This document shows, piece after piece, positions 36,582-44,804 of a DNA stretch of 64,000 nt (the first letter of the stretch is position 1; each line of letters starts with the position of its first letter). Below the pieces are notes generated by a model, which saw only the letters and a program-made list of their open reading frames with translations, did not search any database and was not told the DNA's origin. The position numbers and the translations under genes were made by a program. The stretch covers positions 4,000,001 through 4,064,000 of the forward strand of contig NZ_CP158190.1 of NCBI RefSeq assembly GCF_040250305.1, in the 5' to 3' direction. This DNA is from Peribacillus frigoritolerans. GTDB lineage: Bacteria; Bacillota; Bacilli; Bacillales; DSM-1321.

Positions 36582-37442
36582 TTAATTTTCTTTTTTCCAC
36601 GAAAGATCATTCAAATGCATAGCAAATGACGAAAGTGGCAGGATAGTGGCCCGTTCTTCGAAAATCCTTGAAATGGTCTGGATCAGCCCCTCTTCCTTGT
36701 CATCGGTATAGATACACAAGTTTTCAGGAGCAATCGATAAAAGCGGGGCAAGTATCACCGTATCGAGAAATAGTGAACTTTTGGCAAGAAGCCTCCTGTC
36801 GATCATACTATTGATTTTTGGACGGTCGAGCTTGCTGAACTTCTGATCATAGAAATGAAAACCATCCCGATTGACCAGGTGAAGCTTTCTTAATTTCGAC
36901 TCCTGCCCATGAAGGCAATCACGGAGCGTAGCAATGAAATTTTGATAGTCCTGTTCCAGCTTATATTCATCAATCGCCTTGACGACATACTTTTCCAACG
37001 TGTGCTGAAATGATTTCAAACGGAAGGTCGTAAAAGAATCGAATGAAAAAGATACCTTTCCAGCCAAGATGCTTTGAAGTCCTTCCTCAATCAATCGTTT
37101 CTCCGTACTGAATGCTTCATCTTGACTCCTGGCTCTTTCCACCTCGATGATTGATGATGCAATTTCAATGATGGCTTCAATTTCTTCCCGTTCCCTATAA
37201 AAAAATTTACCGACTATTATTTGCTCCAGAACAGGAAGCGTCTTTTCTTCCAATAAAAAAGAATGAAATGCATCACGAAGCAGAATTAGCCATTTATCAC
37301 CTGAAGACTCCGTCATATCCACATACATGCCTTGTTGCGGAAGAAATCGAATATATGCTTGAAATTCTGCCCCCAGTGGATGGACAGAAACGAAATTCAG
37401 TAATTTCAATGCCTCTGAATCGTTTTGAAAAGAAATTTGCAC
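36582..37442 (-). CDS. ytxC: Sporulation protein YtxC
   Basis: A 286-residue protein matching the YtxC family of spore-formers by length, position beside dnaI and thrS, and features such as HPLGAEFQAYIRFLPQ near the start and SFDSFTTFRLKSF in the middle. It appears soluble. Initiation is at GTG 37442, six bases from GGGGGAT. Molecular role unknown. Confidence 0.82.
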   Translation of the reverse strand: MQISFQNDSEALKLLNFVSVHPLGAEFQAYIRFLPQQGMYVDMTESSGDKWLILLRDAFHSFLLEEKTLPVLEQIIVGKFFYREREEIEAIIEIASSIIEVERARSQDEAFSTEKRLIEEGLQSILAGKVSFSFDSFTTFRLKSFQHTLEKYVVKAIDEYKLEQDYQNFIATLRDCLHGQESKLRKLHLVNRDGFHFYDQKFSKLDRPKINSMIDRRLLAKSSLFLDTVILAPLLSIAPENLCIYTDDKEEGLIQTISRIFEERATILPLSSFAMHLNDLSWKKEN

Positions 37443-37527
37443 TACGACATCCCCCCTTCCCCCTTGCTTCTTTTTTCATGTATATGGGGATGGGGACGTG
37501 TTTAGAAGTAGGATGGGCCTTGTAAGA

Positions 37528-37564
37528 AGAAAAAAGTGACCTCCATTAAGAGACCACTTTTCTT
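37528..37564 (-). terminator. dnaI terminator
   Basis: AAGTGGTCTC and GAGGTCACTT pair imperfectly on minus and are followed by TTTTTTC, just past the dnaI stop. Confidence 0.65.
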
Positions 37565-38502
37565 CATCTTCTCCGATTCACGCCATCAAGCTTGACCGGC
37601 TCAGCTAAATATTGAATTCTTTCCAGTACCCTGGCCGCCTTCACTTCTTCCTTCTCACCACGCTGTGAAAAGGTCAGGTGGTTCTCCAGGCCATTCAAGT
37701 CAAAATTCGAAGTGAAAAACGTCGGCAGGTTTTCCAGCATCCTAAATTGCAAAATCGGACCAAAAACCTCATCGCGTCCCCAGCTCGTCATGGACTCCGC
37801 TCCAATATCATCAAGCATGAGGACAGGTGCCGTTTTCACCATTTCAATTTTTTCATTGACCGTATTATCACCTATCGATCCCTTAAGTTCCCTCAAGTAA
37901 TCAGGTACATAGACAATAAGGGAGGAAATTTGCCTTTTTGCAAGTTCATTGGCGATCGCACCTAATAAGTACGTTTTCCCAACACCGAATTTCCCATATA
38001 TATATAAGCCTTTTTGCCTTTTACCTGGCTCATATTCCATAATGAACGACATCGCTTTACTTAAAACAGACAAGCGTTTGTTTTCATTATCCGTTTGGGT
38101 AAAGTCTTCAATGCTCGCCTTTAAAATATCCTTCGGTACATACAGGCTGCGGATCAACTTTTCCCGTTTCCGCTTTTCATCCTCTGCCAATTTCCGCGGG
38201 CAGACTTCATAATGCAGGTTCAGGGCTTTCCCTTGAACCACCAATTTAGGATAATACCCTTGCATCATATTGATGCAGCCATCCAAGCTCGGACATTTAT
38301 CACACTTATTGCTTTGTGAAGTGAACTCATAAAGCTTCCCCAAGTTTTTATCAATCATTTCCTTCGTGACCGTCGAGCTGTTGGCATTCATAAATAACCG
38401 CACTTGTTCGTTTTCAAAAATCTCCTGTTTCAGCTTTTCATAACGCTGTTGAAATTGATTTGTATTGGCCAATTTATTAAGGGACCTATTAATCTTTTCC
38501 AT
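37564..38502 (-). CDS. dnaI: Primosomal protein DnaI
   Basis: AAA+ helicase loader that delivers DnaC to the replication origin or restart sites. The 312-residue protein has an N-terminal zinc-binding region with CDKCPSLDGC and the AAA+ core: Walker A YGKFGVGKTYLLGA (near 168-181), Walker B VLMLDDIGAE. It overlaps the dnaB end by 14 bases, indicating cotranslation with its partner. Confidence 0.95.
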   Translation of the reverse strand: MEKINRSLNKLANTNQFQQRYEKLKQEIFENEQVRLFMNANSSTVTKEMIDKNLGKLYEFTSQSNKCDKCPSLDGCINMMQGYYPKLVVQGKALNLHYEVCPRKLAEDEKRKREKLIRSLYVPKDILKASIEDFTQTDNENKRLSVLSKAMSFIMEYEPGKRQKGLYIYGKFGVGKTYLLGAIANELAKRQISSLIVYVPDYLRELKGSIGDNTVNEKIEMVKTAPVLMLDDIGAESMTSWGRDEVFGPILQFRMLENLPTFFTSNFDLNGLENHLTFSQRGEKEEVKAARVLERIQYLAEPVKLDGVNRRR

Positions 38503-39913
38503 CGTTCATTTCACCTCCTGCTTTCCACTGCTTCCATTTCTCCAGAAGCTCGCGTTTCTGGGCATCCAATTCAGGCTGATCTGCATTCTGCTCCTGCTGT
38601 GCTTCTTCTTTTTTCTCAAGCCACTCCGGAACCACTTCTTCCCGTATCGCCTTTTTCCGGCTGCCCTTCGCAGCATTCCTGCTTCCCTGAGCCCAGTCCT
38701 GATATTTCCTATGTTCATTTTTAGCCAGCTCCATCGCCTCGACCACCGTGGAGACCTTCAGTCGTGCCCAATGGCCTGCCAGCTTTTCGACATAGCCCTT
38801 CGTGAACTTCATATCCGTTTTGAGCATGACATATTCAATCAAGACATTGACGACACCCGGATTCAGCTTTTGATTGATCATCACGCCCTCAACGACTTTC
38901 AAATCACCGCTTGATGGCTCTGCACCGCCAGACAATTGCATCAGCCGCTCCCTTGGGGAAATCGTCTCCAAATGACGGATTAACTCTTGTTCCTGTGTTT
39001 TCGGTTCCTCTTTTTGTGTCCGTTCACGAATCGGCTGCACCCGATTGACAAGGGAAGGCATATCGGCCTGTCGTTCAATCTGATACCAGTCCCTTGCCGC
39101 CTTTCTGAGCACTTCCTCATCGATCTCATCATCCAATGAAACGGCATCCATTACTAGTTTTTGCATTTCAAGCGGATCGATGCCATATAAAAAAGCAAGT
39201 TTGGCAATCGTATTTTTTATTTTCGGAGTAAAGGCCTTTTTCGGTACGATCGAGGATTTCATCCCGGCAAATAAAAGGTCAAAATCAAATAAGTCATCAA
39301 ACCCCGATGGCTCGACGCCTTCAGTCCGATCGATGTATTGCTGTTCAGGCATCGGTTGCCATTCATTTTTCGCTTCATCCGTTACATATAAAGAATCCAA
39401 ATGATCTGATGAGAACACTTCCGCAAAAGATTTAGTCACACCTTCATATTGATCGGTTAAGATATGGTCATCACAAAAGAATCTCTTTAACCGGTTGAAT
39501 TGCGCTTTACCGATTTTTTTGTATAAGTAAATATTCAGCATTCCATCCGTGAAAAACTGCTGGGGGGAAAGCGGCGGGTTTAACTCATAGATGAATTCCT
39601 TCGTTTCATTTTTCGATTTCTTATATACATTCAACAAACCGATTCCCTCAAGTAAAAGCCGGGCTTCGTAAATATCAGCTAACTTAAGGCCGATGGTATT
39701 CATTAATTGATAATGTGAGGAGGTTTCCGACCATAACCTGTTCTCCTCCAACTCACTCCATAACGTCATATATAGGCTAATGCATATAGGTCCAATAAGA
39801 GGTTGATATAGTCGGGTAAGTATTTTCCGATCATAGTCATGAAGCAGCCCCGCAGATGAGACCAAATATGAATCAGCTGGGAGCAATTCTTGCCAATGCT
39901 TTGACATCTCCAT
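38489..39913 (-). CDS. dnaB: Replication initiation and membrane attachment protein DnaB
   Basis: Bacillus DnaB (not the helicase) remodels DNA and acts with DnaD and DnaI in helicase loading. The 474-residue protein has an N-terminal winged-helix region and a C-terminal DnaB/DnaD-type domain (about 310-400) with a charged tail rich in K, E and Q. Order nrdR-dnaB-dnaI is the standard Bacillus arrangement. Confidence 0.94.
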   Translation of the reverse strand: MEMSKHWQELLPADSYLVSSAGLLHDYDRKILTRLYQPLIGPICISLYMTLWSELEENRLWSETSSHYQLMNTIGLKLADIYEARLLLEGIGLLNVYKKSKNETKEFIYELNPPLSPQQFFTDGMLNIYLYKKIGKAQFNRLKRFFCDDHILTDQYEGVTKSFAEVFSSDHLDSLYVTDEAKNEWQPMPEQQYIDRTEGVEPSGFDDLFDFDLLFAGMKSSIVPKKAFTPKIKNTIAKLAFLYGIDPLEMQKLVMDAVSLDDEIDEEVLRKAARDWYQIERQADMPSLVNRVQPIRERTQKEEPKTQEQELIRHLETISPRERLMQLSGGAEPSSGDLKVVEGVMINQKLNPGVVNVLIEYVMLKTDMKFTKGYVEKLAGHWARLKVSTVVEAMELAKNEHRKYQDWAQGSRNAAKGSRKKAIREEVVPEWLEKKEEAQQEQNADQPELDAQKRELLEKWKQWKAGGEMNDGKD

Positions 39914-39935
39914 TCAAACCTTTCAAAAGATGTAG

Positions 39936-39967
39936 TGAAAAAAGAGCCAAAGTGAATCTTCAGCTCT
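39936..39967 (-). terminator. Partial terminator between nrdR and dnaB
   Basis: AGAGCTGAAG / CTTTGGCTCT form a 10-bp stem with two wobble pairs on minus, followed by TTTTTTC. It overlaps the nrdR stop and would only partly separate nrdR from dnaB. Confidence 0.6.
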
Positions 39968-40430
39968 ACTTTCTTTCTTTATTTATCAAATCTTTCAATT
40001 CATCGATAAAGACATTGATGTCTTTAAATTGTCGATAGACGGATGCGAACCTTACATAGGCAACCTCATCGACTTCTGCCAGCTTGTCCATCACCATCTC
40101 GCCGACACTGTCGCTTTTCACTTCCGATATGCCCTGGTTGCGTAGTTCTTTTTCTACATAACTGGTAATTTGCTCTAGTTCTTTCAAGGGAACCGGACGT
40201 TTTTCGCAAGCCCTGATTAAGCCACGCAGGATTTTATCACGACTGAACTCTTCCCGCGTCCCGCCCTTTTTCACTACAATAAGCGGTGTTTCCTCCACCT
40301 TTTCAAATGTCGTGAATCGAAAACCACATGCCTCACATTCACGGCGTCGTCGAATCGATTTACTTTCATCGACTGGCCTGGAATCGAGCACTCTTGTTCC
40401 GTTATATTGACATGATGGGCATTTCATCAT
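39966..40430 (-). CDS. nrdR: Transcriptional repressor NrdR
   Basis: ATP/dATP-sensing repressor of ribonucleotide reductase genes. The 154-residue protein has an N-terminal zinc ribbon (CPSCQYN ... CEACGFRF) and a central ATP-cone ([20 protein letters not shown]). A promoter lies about 75 bases upstream. Confidence 0.96.
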   Translation of the reverse strand: MMKCPSCQYNGTRVLDSRPVDESKSIRRRRECEACGFRFTTFEKVEETPLIVVKKGGTREEFSRDKILRGLIRACEKRPVPLKELEQITSYVEKELRNQGISEVKSDSVGEMVMDKLAEVDEVAYVRFASVYRQFKDINVFIDELKDLINKERK

Positions 40431-40501
40431 TATCAGCTCCGTATTTTATGTAGGACTCCCCTATCTAAATGTTCCCCAAGGAATTACTTCTCTATCTTAA
40501 T

Positions 40502-40529
40502 CTTATATTAAATGGAACGGCCAGTACAA
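40502..40529 (-). promoter_or_regulatory. Promoter of nrdR-dnaB-dnaI
   Basis: TTGTAC (40529-40524), 16 bases, TATAAG (40507-40502) on minus. Confidence 0.6.
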
Positions 40530-40614
40530 GTAAAAAGTGTAACTTCCGGCAGCAGGCACTTTTTGTTCTGCCGTTGAAGCACCGTTGTCAAAGTCTTTAT
40601 GCTGCAAGGGCATC

Positions 40615-40631
40615 CTCCCCTATAAGGGGAG
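40615..40631. other. Short palindrome between speD and nrdR
   Basis: CTCCCCT ata AGGGGAG, a perfect 7-bp inverted repeat in the 266-base gap between the speD and nrdR genes; no gene is seen there. Role unknown. Confidence 0.35.
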
Positions 40632-40650
40632 CAGACTGCCGATTGATTGC

Positions 40651-40681
40651 ATTAAAAAAGAGATGCACCCATGGCATCTCT
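40651..40681 (-). terminator. speD terminator
   Basis: AGAGATGCCATGGGTGCATCTCT hairpin (written in part: AGAGATGC / GCATCTCT), followed by TTTTTTA on minus. Confidence 0.88.
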
Positions 40682-40696
40682 GTGTATACGTGTTTT

Positions 40697-41095
40697 TTAT
40701 AGGGCACTTATATTGGCTTTTTTCATTTGTACAGGACCTAATCCACGTGGTAATTCTATGTTTTCACGTGTTTGCGCATTCAAAGCTTCTGCAATATAAT
40801 CTGCCGCAATATTCGGATCCAAGTTACCGCATGTATAGACATCAATGCTCGCATAGCCGTGTTCTGGAAAACTGTGAATCGTTAAGTGTGATTCAGAAAT
40901 GATGACAACCCCGCTGACTCCTTGTGGAGCAAATTTGTGAAAGGCAACTTCTCGTACCTCTGCACCTGATTTTAAAGCAGCATCAACAAAAATCTTTTCA
41001 ATTAAATCGATATTGTTCAGTTTTTCAAAGTCACAACCCCAAAGTTCAGAAATGACGTGTCTACCCATAGTTTCCATAGTGTAAGCTGTTTCCAT
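40697..41095 (-). CDS. speD: S-adenosylmethionine decarboxylase proenzyme
   Basis: Pyruvoyl enzyme that decarboxylates SAM for spermidine synthesis. The 132-residue proenzyme has the self-cleavage site [15 protein letters not shown] (the Ser of ESH becomes the pyruvoyl group) and the [10 protein letters not shown] strand. The ATG at 41095 is nine bases from AAGGGGGAA. An internal ATG gives the 126-residue form known from B. subtilis but has a poor ribosome-binding site. The leader can pair with the ribosome-binding site. Confidence 0.93.
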   Translation of the reverse strand: METAYTMETMGRHVISELWGCDFEKLNNIDLIEKIFVDAALKSGAEVREVAFHKFAPQGVSGVVIISESHLTIHSFPEHGYASIDVYTCGNLDPNIAADYIAEALNAQTRENIELPRGLGPVQMKKANISAL

Positions 41096-41101
41096 ATTAA
41101 G

Positions 41102-41155
41102 CTTCCCCCTTACCATGATTTAAAAATAAGTTCTGATAACTACCACGGGGGAAAG
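41102..41155 (-). promoter_or_regulatory. Leader hairpin masking the speD ribosome-binding site
   Basis: In the speD leader CUUUCCCCC (41155-41147) is complementary to the ribosome-binding site GGGGGAAG (41109-41102), giving 7 Watson-Crick pairs plus a wobble. A competing hairpin GTTAG/CTAAC (41176-41155) borders the anti-ribosome-binding-site arm. This suggests translational control; no known riboswitch class is recognised. Confidence 0.5.
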
Positions 41156-41226
41156 TTAGTCCAAAGAGGTCCTAACCCTTTAAGTAGCCATCATGCAAAC
41201 CGCTATTGAAGAAGTTCACGATTCAT

Positions 41227-41255
41227 AGTATATATGGTTTGAATTTTTTTTGCAA
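41227..41255 (-). promoter_or_regulatory. Promoter of speD
   Basis: TTGCAA (41255-41250), 17 bases, TATACT (41232-41227) on minus. It implies a leader of about 125 bases. Confidence 0.68.
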
Positions 41256-41384
41256 CTCCAAATTGAATTTTTGGAAAGATAAACTTTATATGTAATAGGG
41301 ATATTGCGATTGGAGCAAATTCTGTATTCTGGTTTATTCAGCGCCTTAAAGCAGCAAGGAATTGATTGATCACTGTATTAAAAA

Positions 41385-41415
41385 TAGCCCGCTAAAAAAT
41401 TTTAGCAGGCTCGGC
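41385..41415 (-). terminator. gapB terminator
   Basis: AGCC-GCTAAAA paired with TTTTAGC-GGCT (one internal mismatch), followed by ATTTTTA on minus. Confidence 0.82.
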
Positions 41416-41424
41416 TTTTTCTTT

Positions 41425-42462
41425 TTATTTTACTGATAATTCGACTTCTGAAGTTTTTTTCAACTCTGAGCCAACCAATTTCACTAGGTCCACTACCCGG
41501 TTGGAGTAACCCCACTCATTATCATACCATGCAAGGACTTTCACTTTCCTGTCCCCGATCATCATCGTCGTCAACCCATCGATGATTGCAGAGTGTGGAT
41601 TCGTTTTGAAATCACTGGAAACTAAAGGTTCCATCGTGAATTCCATGATTCCTTTGAGTTCATTTTCTGAAGCATCGATGAAGGCTTGGTTCACTTCATC
41701 AATCGTGACATCACAGTTTAAATCCACAACAAGATCGACTAAAGATACGTTAGGTGTCGGTACGCGTATCGCCATTCCATGAAGCTTGCCTTTTAATTGC
41801 GGCAAAACTAGTGAGATGGCTTTTGCAGCTCCTGTAGTCGTAGGAATCATGCTTTCCGCAGCGGCACGGGCACGTCTCAAGTCTTTGTGCGGGTTATCGA
41901 TATTATTTTGATCATTTGTATAAGAATGTATCGTTGTCATTAAACCGTTGTTTATGCCAAATTTTTCATCAAGCACTTTTGCAACCGGTCCAAGGCAGTT
42001 CGTTGTACAAGATGCATTGGATATGACGAAATGCTTGTCAATTTCCAGCACTTCCTGATTTACTCCCATTACAATGGTAACGTCTTCATTTTTACCCGGG
42101 GCTGATAAAATAACTCTTTTTGCTCCTGCGTCTAAATGAAGAGCCGCTTTAGAACGATCATTGAATTTACCAGTGGCTTCAATTACAATATCTATGTTCA
42201 TCTCTTTCCAAGGCAATAGCTTTGGATCGCGGTTATTTATTAGTTTTACTCGGCGGCCATTCACTACTAGTGAATCATCTTCAGCTATAATGATACCGTC
42301 GAATTTACCATGTATCGTATCATATTTTAGTAAGTGTGCTAAAGTTTCAGCTGGATAGCTTGCATTAATGGCAACAATGTCCAAACTCTCATCTAATATG
42401 GCTTTTCGGAAAACCATTCTTCCAATTCTCCCAAATCCGTTAATCGCTATTCTTGAATTCAT
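41425..42462 (-). CDS. gapB: Gluconeogenic glyceraldehyde-3-phosphate dehydrogenase GapB
   Basis: 345-residue GAPDH of the GapB branch, used in gluconeogenesis in bacilli. It has the NAD(P) motif INGFGRIGRMVFRKA (7-21), the catalytic cysteine in SNASCTTNCLGP (near 152) and the C-terminal ARYDNEWGYS-type segment (AWYDNEWGYSNR). Divergence from glycolytic GapA is seen in YPAETLAHLLKYDTIHGKF. Two CcpN-type boxes upstream agree with glycolytic repression. Followed by a strong terminator. Confidence 0.93.
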   Translation of the reverse strand: MNSRIAINGFGRIGRMVFRKAILDESLDIVAINASYPAETLAHLLKYDTIHGKFDGIIIAEDDSLVVNGRRVKLINNRDPKLLPWKEMNIDIVIEATGKFNDRSKAALHLDAGAKRVILSAPGKNEDVTIVMGVNQEVLEIDKHFVISNASCTTNCLGPVAKVLDEKFGINNGLMTTIHSYTNDQNNIDNPHKDLRRARAAAESMIPTTTGAAKAISLVLPQLKGKLHGMAIRVPTPNVSLVDLVVDLNCDVTIDEVNQAFIDASENELKGIMEFTMEPLVSSDFKTNPHSAIIDGLTTMMIGDRKVKVLAWYDNEWGYSNRVVDLVKLVGSELKKTSEVELSVK

Positions 42463-42486
42463 TGTTCGGACCCTCCAGAAAATATT

Positions 42487-42497
42487 AGTGTTATACT
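42487..42497. promoter_or_regulatory. CcpN box 2 of gapB
   Basis: AGTGTTATACT (plus strand) fits the CcpN consensus TRTGHYATAYW with one mismatch, inverted relative to the box at 42519. Confidence 0.6.
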
Positions 42498-42518
42498 TAT
42501 TACCTTTCGCATGTAATT

Positions 42519-42529
42519 AGTATAACATA
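42519..42529 (-). promoter_or_regulatory. CcpN box 1 overlapping the gapB promoter
   Basis: TATGTTATACT on minus fits TRTGHYATAYW exactly. Its TATACT is also the best -10 element ahead of gapB; the -35 is poor, as in B. subtilis gapB. Confidence 0.78.
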
Positions 42530-42582
42530 ATTCAAGGGAATTGTGCTAATAAAAATGCGGATTGTTCTTATTTTTTCAACAT

Positions 42583-42614
42583 AAAAAGAAGAAACCGGGC
42601 GGTTTCTTCTTTTT
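42583..42614. terminator. coaE terminator
   Basis: AAAAAGAAGAAACC pairs perfectly with GGTTTCTTCTTTTT around GGGC, just beyond the coaE stop. Confidence 0.9.
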
Positions 42615-42621
42615 ATCATGA

Positions 42622-43221
42622 TTATATGACATACCATTCGCTAAGTATGGACTTCACTTGCCGCTTCGTTTCATTAATGTCCCCATTATTATCGATGACG
42701 GCATCCGCTAAAGCCTTTTTATCAGCCAAGGGCATTTGCGAATTGATCCTGGCAAGTGCCTCCGTCTCCGAAAGACCATTCCTGTTCATTAATCGCTGCA
42801 ATTGAACTTGCTCATCCACATAGATCAAAAGCGTCTTATCCACCATGAATGTCAGCTTGCTTTCGAATAGGAGCGGAATATCCATGAACACCGTTTCTTC
42901 TCCTGATGATAGTGCCGCTTCCGTTTTCAGCCGCATCCAATTCCTGACGGCAGGATGAACGATGCCATTCAATAGCAATCTCTTTTCTTGATCATTAAAT
43001 ATAATCGACCCGAGCTTTACGCGATCTATATTCCCATCCGTCAATAAGATATCTTCACCAAATGCCTTCACAACTTGGTGATAGGCTTCTTCACCTGGCT
43101 CAACGACAGCACGGGAAGCCAGATCAGCATCGACAATCGTGAATCCGAGTTCCTGTAAATAGAGGCTGACGGTGCTTTTCCCACTGGCAATACCTCCGGT
43201 GATTCCGATGATTTGTCCCAT
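42622..43221 (-). CDS. coaE: Dephospho-CoA kinase
   Basis: Final step of CoA synthesis: phosphorylates the 3'-OH of dephospho-CoA. The 199-residue protein has the P-loop GITGGIASGKST (5-16), the DADLASR motif and the lid segment with LMNRNGLSETEALARI. Last gene of polA-mutM-ytaF-coaE; GGGGGAGC precedes the ATG. Confidence 0.96.
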   Translation of the reverse strand: MGQIIGITGGIASGKSTVSLYLQELGFTIVDADLASRAVVEPGEEAYHQVVKAFGEDILLTDGNIDRVKLGSIIFNDQEKRLLLNGIVHPAVRNWMRLKTEAALSSGEETVFMDIPLLFESKLTFMVDKTLLIYVDEQVQLQRLMNRNGLSETEALARINSQMPLADKKALADAVIDNNGDINETKRQVKSILSEWYVI

Positions 43222-43242
43222 AAGCTCCCCCTTTTAAACTTA

Positions 43243-43875
43243 TCATAACTTGAATAAACCGATGATAATCAATAGTACACCTGGAAGAAAGGTCAAATGC
43301 TGGACAACTTTATTATTTGAGAGCAATTTCCCGCTTTGAATTCCGCTCCAAATGAAAATCGAACTCATAACAGCGATGCACCCTGCGAGGATGATGGGTG
43401 AAATCCCGATCATAGCCGCTCCTACTCCGGCCCCGAACGCATCCAGCGAAAGTGCAAACCCCAGAACAAGCGCTTCAACACCTGTAATCGTACCTGATTT
43501 ATCAAAATCGGCATTCAATGGTTTTTGTAAAATATTAATCACTACCCCAAGTGATTTAATTTCAAAATTAAAGATGATCTTTTCATGATATCTATCATCT
43601 TTCAAATCTTTTTCAGGCTTAAAATACTGGTATACCATCCAGGCACCAAGAAAAATGAGGATGATGCCGCCTGTTTTTTCAGCCGCCCCGATAGATATGA
43701 GCTGACTGATGAATTGTCCGATGACCATCGCTATACCTAAACTCAATGCAGAACAAAATGAGATGACCGCTATTGACCTTAAGGGGATTTTCATCTTCCG
43801 CATACCGAATGTCAAACCTACGCCAAATCCGTCAATACTAACTGCAAAAGCGAGAAAAATAATTTGTAGCCACAT
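43243..43875 (-). CDS. ytaF: Sporulation membrane protein YtaF (MntP-like)
   Basis: A 210-residue protein with six hydrophobic segments in two similar halves (AVSIDGFGVGLTFGMRKM and ALSLDAFGAGVGAAMIG), the inverted repeat typical of the MntP/YtaF family. MntP proteins export Mn2+; the substrate of YtaF is not established. GGAAGGAG precedes the ATG, but both ribosome-binding site and start lie in a strong hairpin (43871-43938). It lies between mutM and coaE. Confidence 0.88.
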   Translation of the reverse strand: MWLQIIFLAFAVSIDGFGVGLTFGMRKMKIPLRSIAVISFCSALSLGIAMVIGQFISQLISIGAAEKTGGIILIFLGAWMVYQYFKPEKDLKDDRYHEKIIFNFEIKSLGVVINILQKPLNADFDKSGTITGVEALVLGFALSLDAFGAGVGAAMIGISPIILAGCIAVMSSIFIWSGIQSGKLLSNNKVVQHLTFLPGVLLIIIGLFKL

Positions 43876-43938
43876 CGGAATATTACTCCTTCCCTACACG
43901 TTGCTACCCTAGTATATGGAAGGAGCCCATCCGATGTG
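43871..43938 (-). promoter_or_regulatory. Two-tier hairpin enclosing the ytaF ribosome-binding site and start codon
   Basis: Outer arms CACATCGGA and TCCGATGTG (9 bp, perfect) and inner arms CTCCTTCC and GGAAGGAG (8 bp, perfect) pair across the 79-base mutM-ytaF gap. The inner arm contains the ribosome-binding site and the outer arm the ATG, so a transcript coming from mutM would present a closed start. A TATACT in the loop region could be the -10 of an internal promoter giving an RNA without the 5' arms. Confidence 0.6.
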
Positions 43939-43954
43939 TTTTTAAAAACATTAC

Positions 43955-44785
43955 CTATTTAAGCGGCTGGCATAACGGGCAAATATGTGTACCCCGTCCT
44001 GCAACAACCAGTTTCTCAAGGGGCGTGCCGCATGCTTTGCAGTTCTCGCCTTTTCGTCCATAAACATTCAGTTCCAACTGAAACATGCCGATTTGCCCTT
44101 GGGAATTAATGTATGAACGAATCGTACTTCCGCCTTTTTCCACAGCTTCCCCTAAAGTCGCAATGATTTCAGCATGCAACGTCTTGATTTCCTGCAATGA
44201 GAGTGAAGAAGCGATTCTCTCCGGATGGATACGGGAGCGGAATAACGACTCGTCCACATATATATTCCCAATCCCTACGACAACCGTTTGATCAAGGAGA
44301 ACGGGCTTGATTTTCCTGTTGGTTCTTGCCAGCTTCCTACTTAGCCCCTCGACAGTAAAATCTTCAGACAACGGTTCCGGCCCTAAATGCAACAGGGGCA
44401 GCCGATCAAGTTCTTCCCCTTTGGCAAATAGATGCATCGTTCCGAATTTCCGGACATCCCTGTACCGAAGTTCACTGCCATCAGTGAAAGTGAAGATCAC
44501 ATGGGTATGCTTATCATACGGCTCTTCTTTTGGATGCACGCCGTATTTCCCCTCCATTCTTAAATGCGAAACCATCGAATAATCATCCAAGGTGAAAATG
44601 AGGAACTTGCCCCGACGGCCTATTCCCCTTATCGTCTGTCCCCTTAAAGCATCCTGAAACTGTTCGACAGGTTCAGGTGCTTTAATGATCTTTGGCCAGA
44701 AGACGGACACTTCCTTGATCTCTTTTCCGAGTATGAGCTGCTCTAACGTTCTTCTGACTGTTTCCACTTCTGGAAGTTCTGGCAT
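43955..44785 (-). CDS. mutM: Formamidopyrimidine-DNA glycosylase MutM (Fpg)
   Basis: Bifunctional glycosylase/AP lyase removing 8-oxoguanine and Fapy lesions. The 276-residue protein begins MPELPEVETVRR (catalytic Pro2 and Glu3), has the GRRGKFLIF lysine region, the helix-two-turn-helix with GIGNIYVDESLF and a C-terminal zinc finger (CKACGTP ... HICPLC). The ATG at 44785 follows AGGTGATTGCA; a GTG three codons upstream must be excluded because Pro must be residue 2. Starts 19 bases after polA. Confidence 0.96.
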   Translation of the reverse strand: MPELPEVETVRRTLEQLILGKEIKEVSVFWPKIIKAPEPVEQFQDALRGQTIRGIGRRGKFLIFTLDDYSMVSHLRMEGKYGVHPKEEPYDKHTHVIFTFTDGSELRYRDVRKFGTMHLFAKGEELDRLPLLHLGPEPLSEDFTVEGLSRKLARTNRKIKPVLLDQTVVVGIGNIYVDESLFRSRIHPERIASSLSLQEIKTLHAEIIATLGEAVEKGGSTIRSYINSQGQIGMFQLELNVYGRKGENCKACGTPLEKLVVAGRGTHICPLCQPLK

Positions 44786-44804
44786 TGCAATCACCTATCT
44801 TATA

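Noticed and set aside
41100..41230. SAM riboswitch ahead of speD
   Set aside because: None of the conserved S-box core elements is present; only ribosome-binding-site pairing is visible.
43871..43938. yybP-ykoY manganese riboswitch ahead of ytaF
   Set aside because: The structure is a simple two-tier stem far shorter than that class and lacks its conserved loop motifs.
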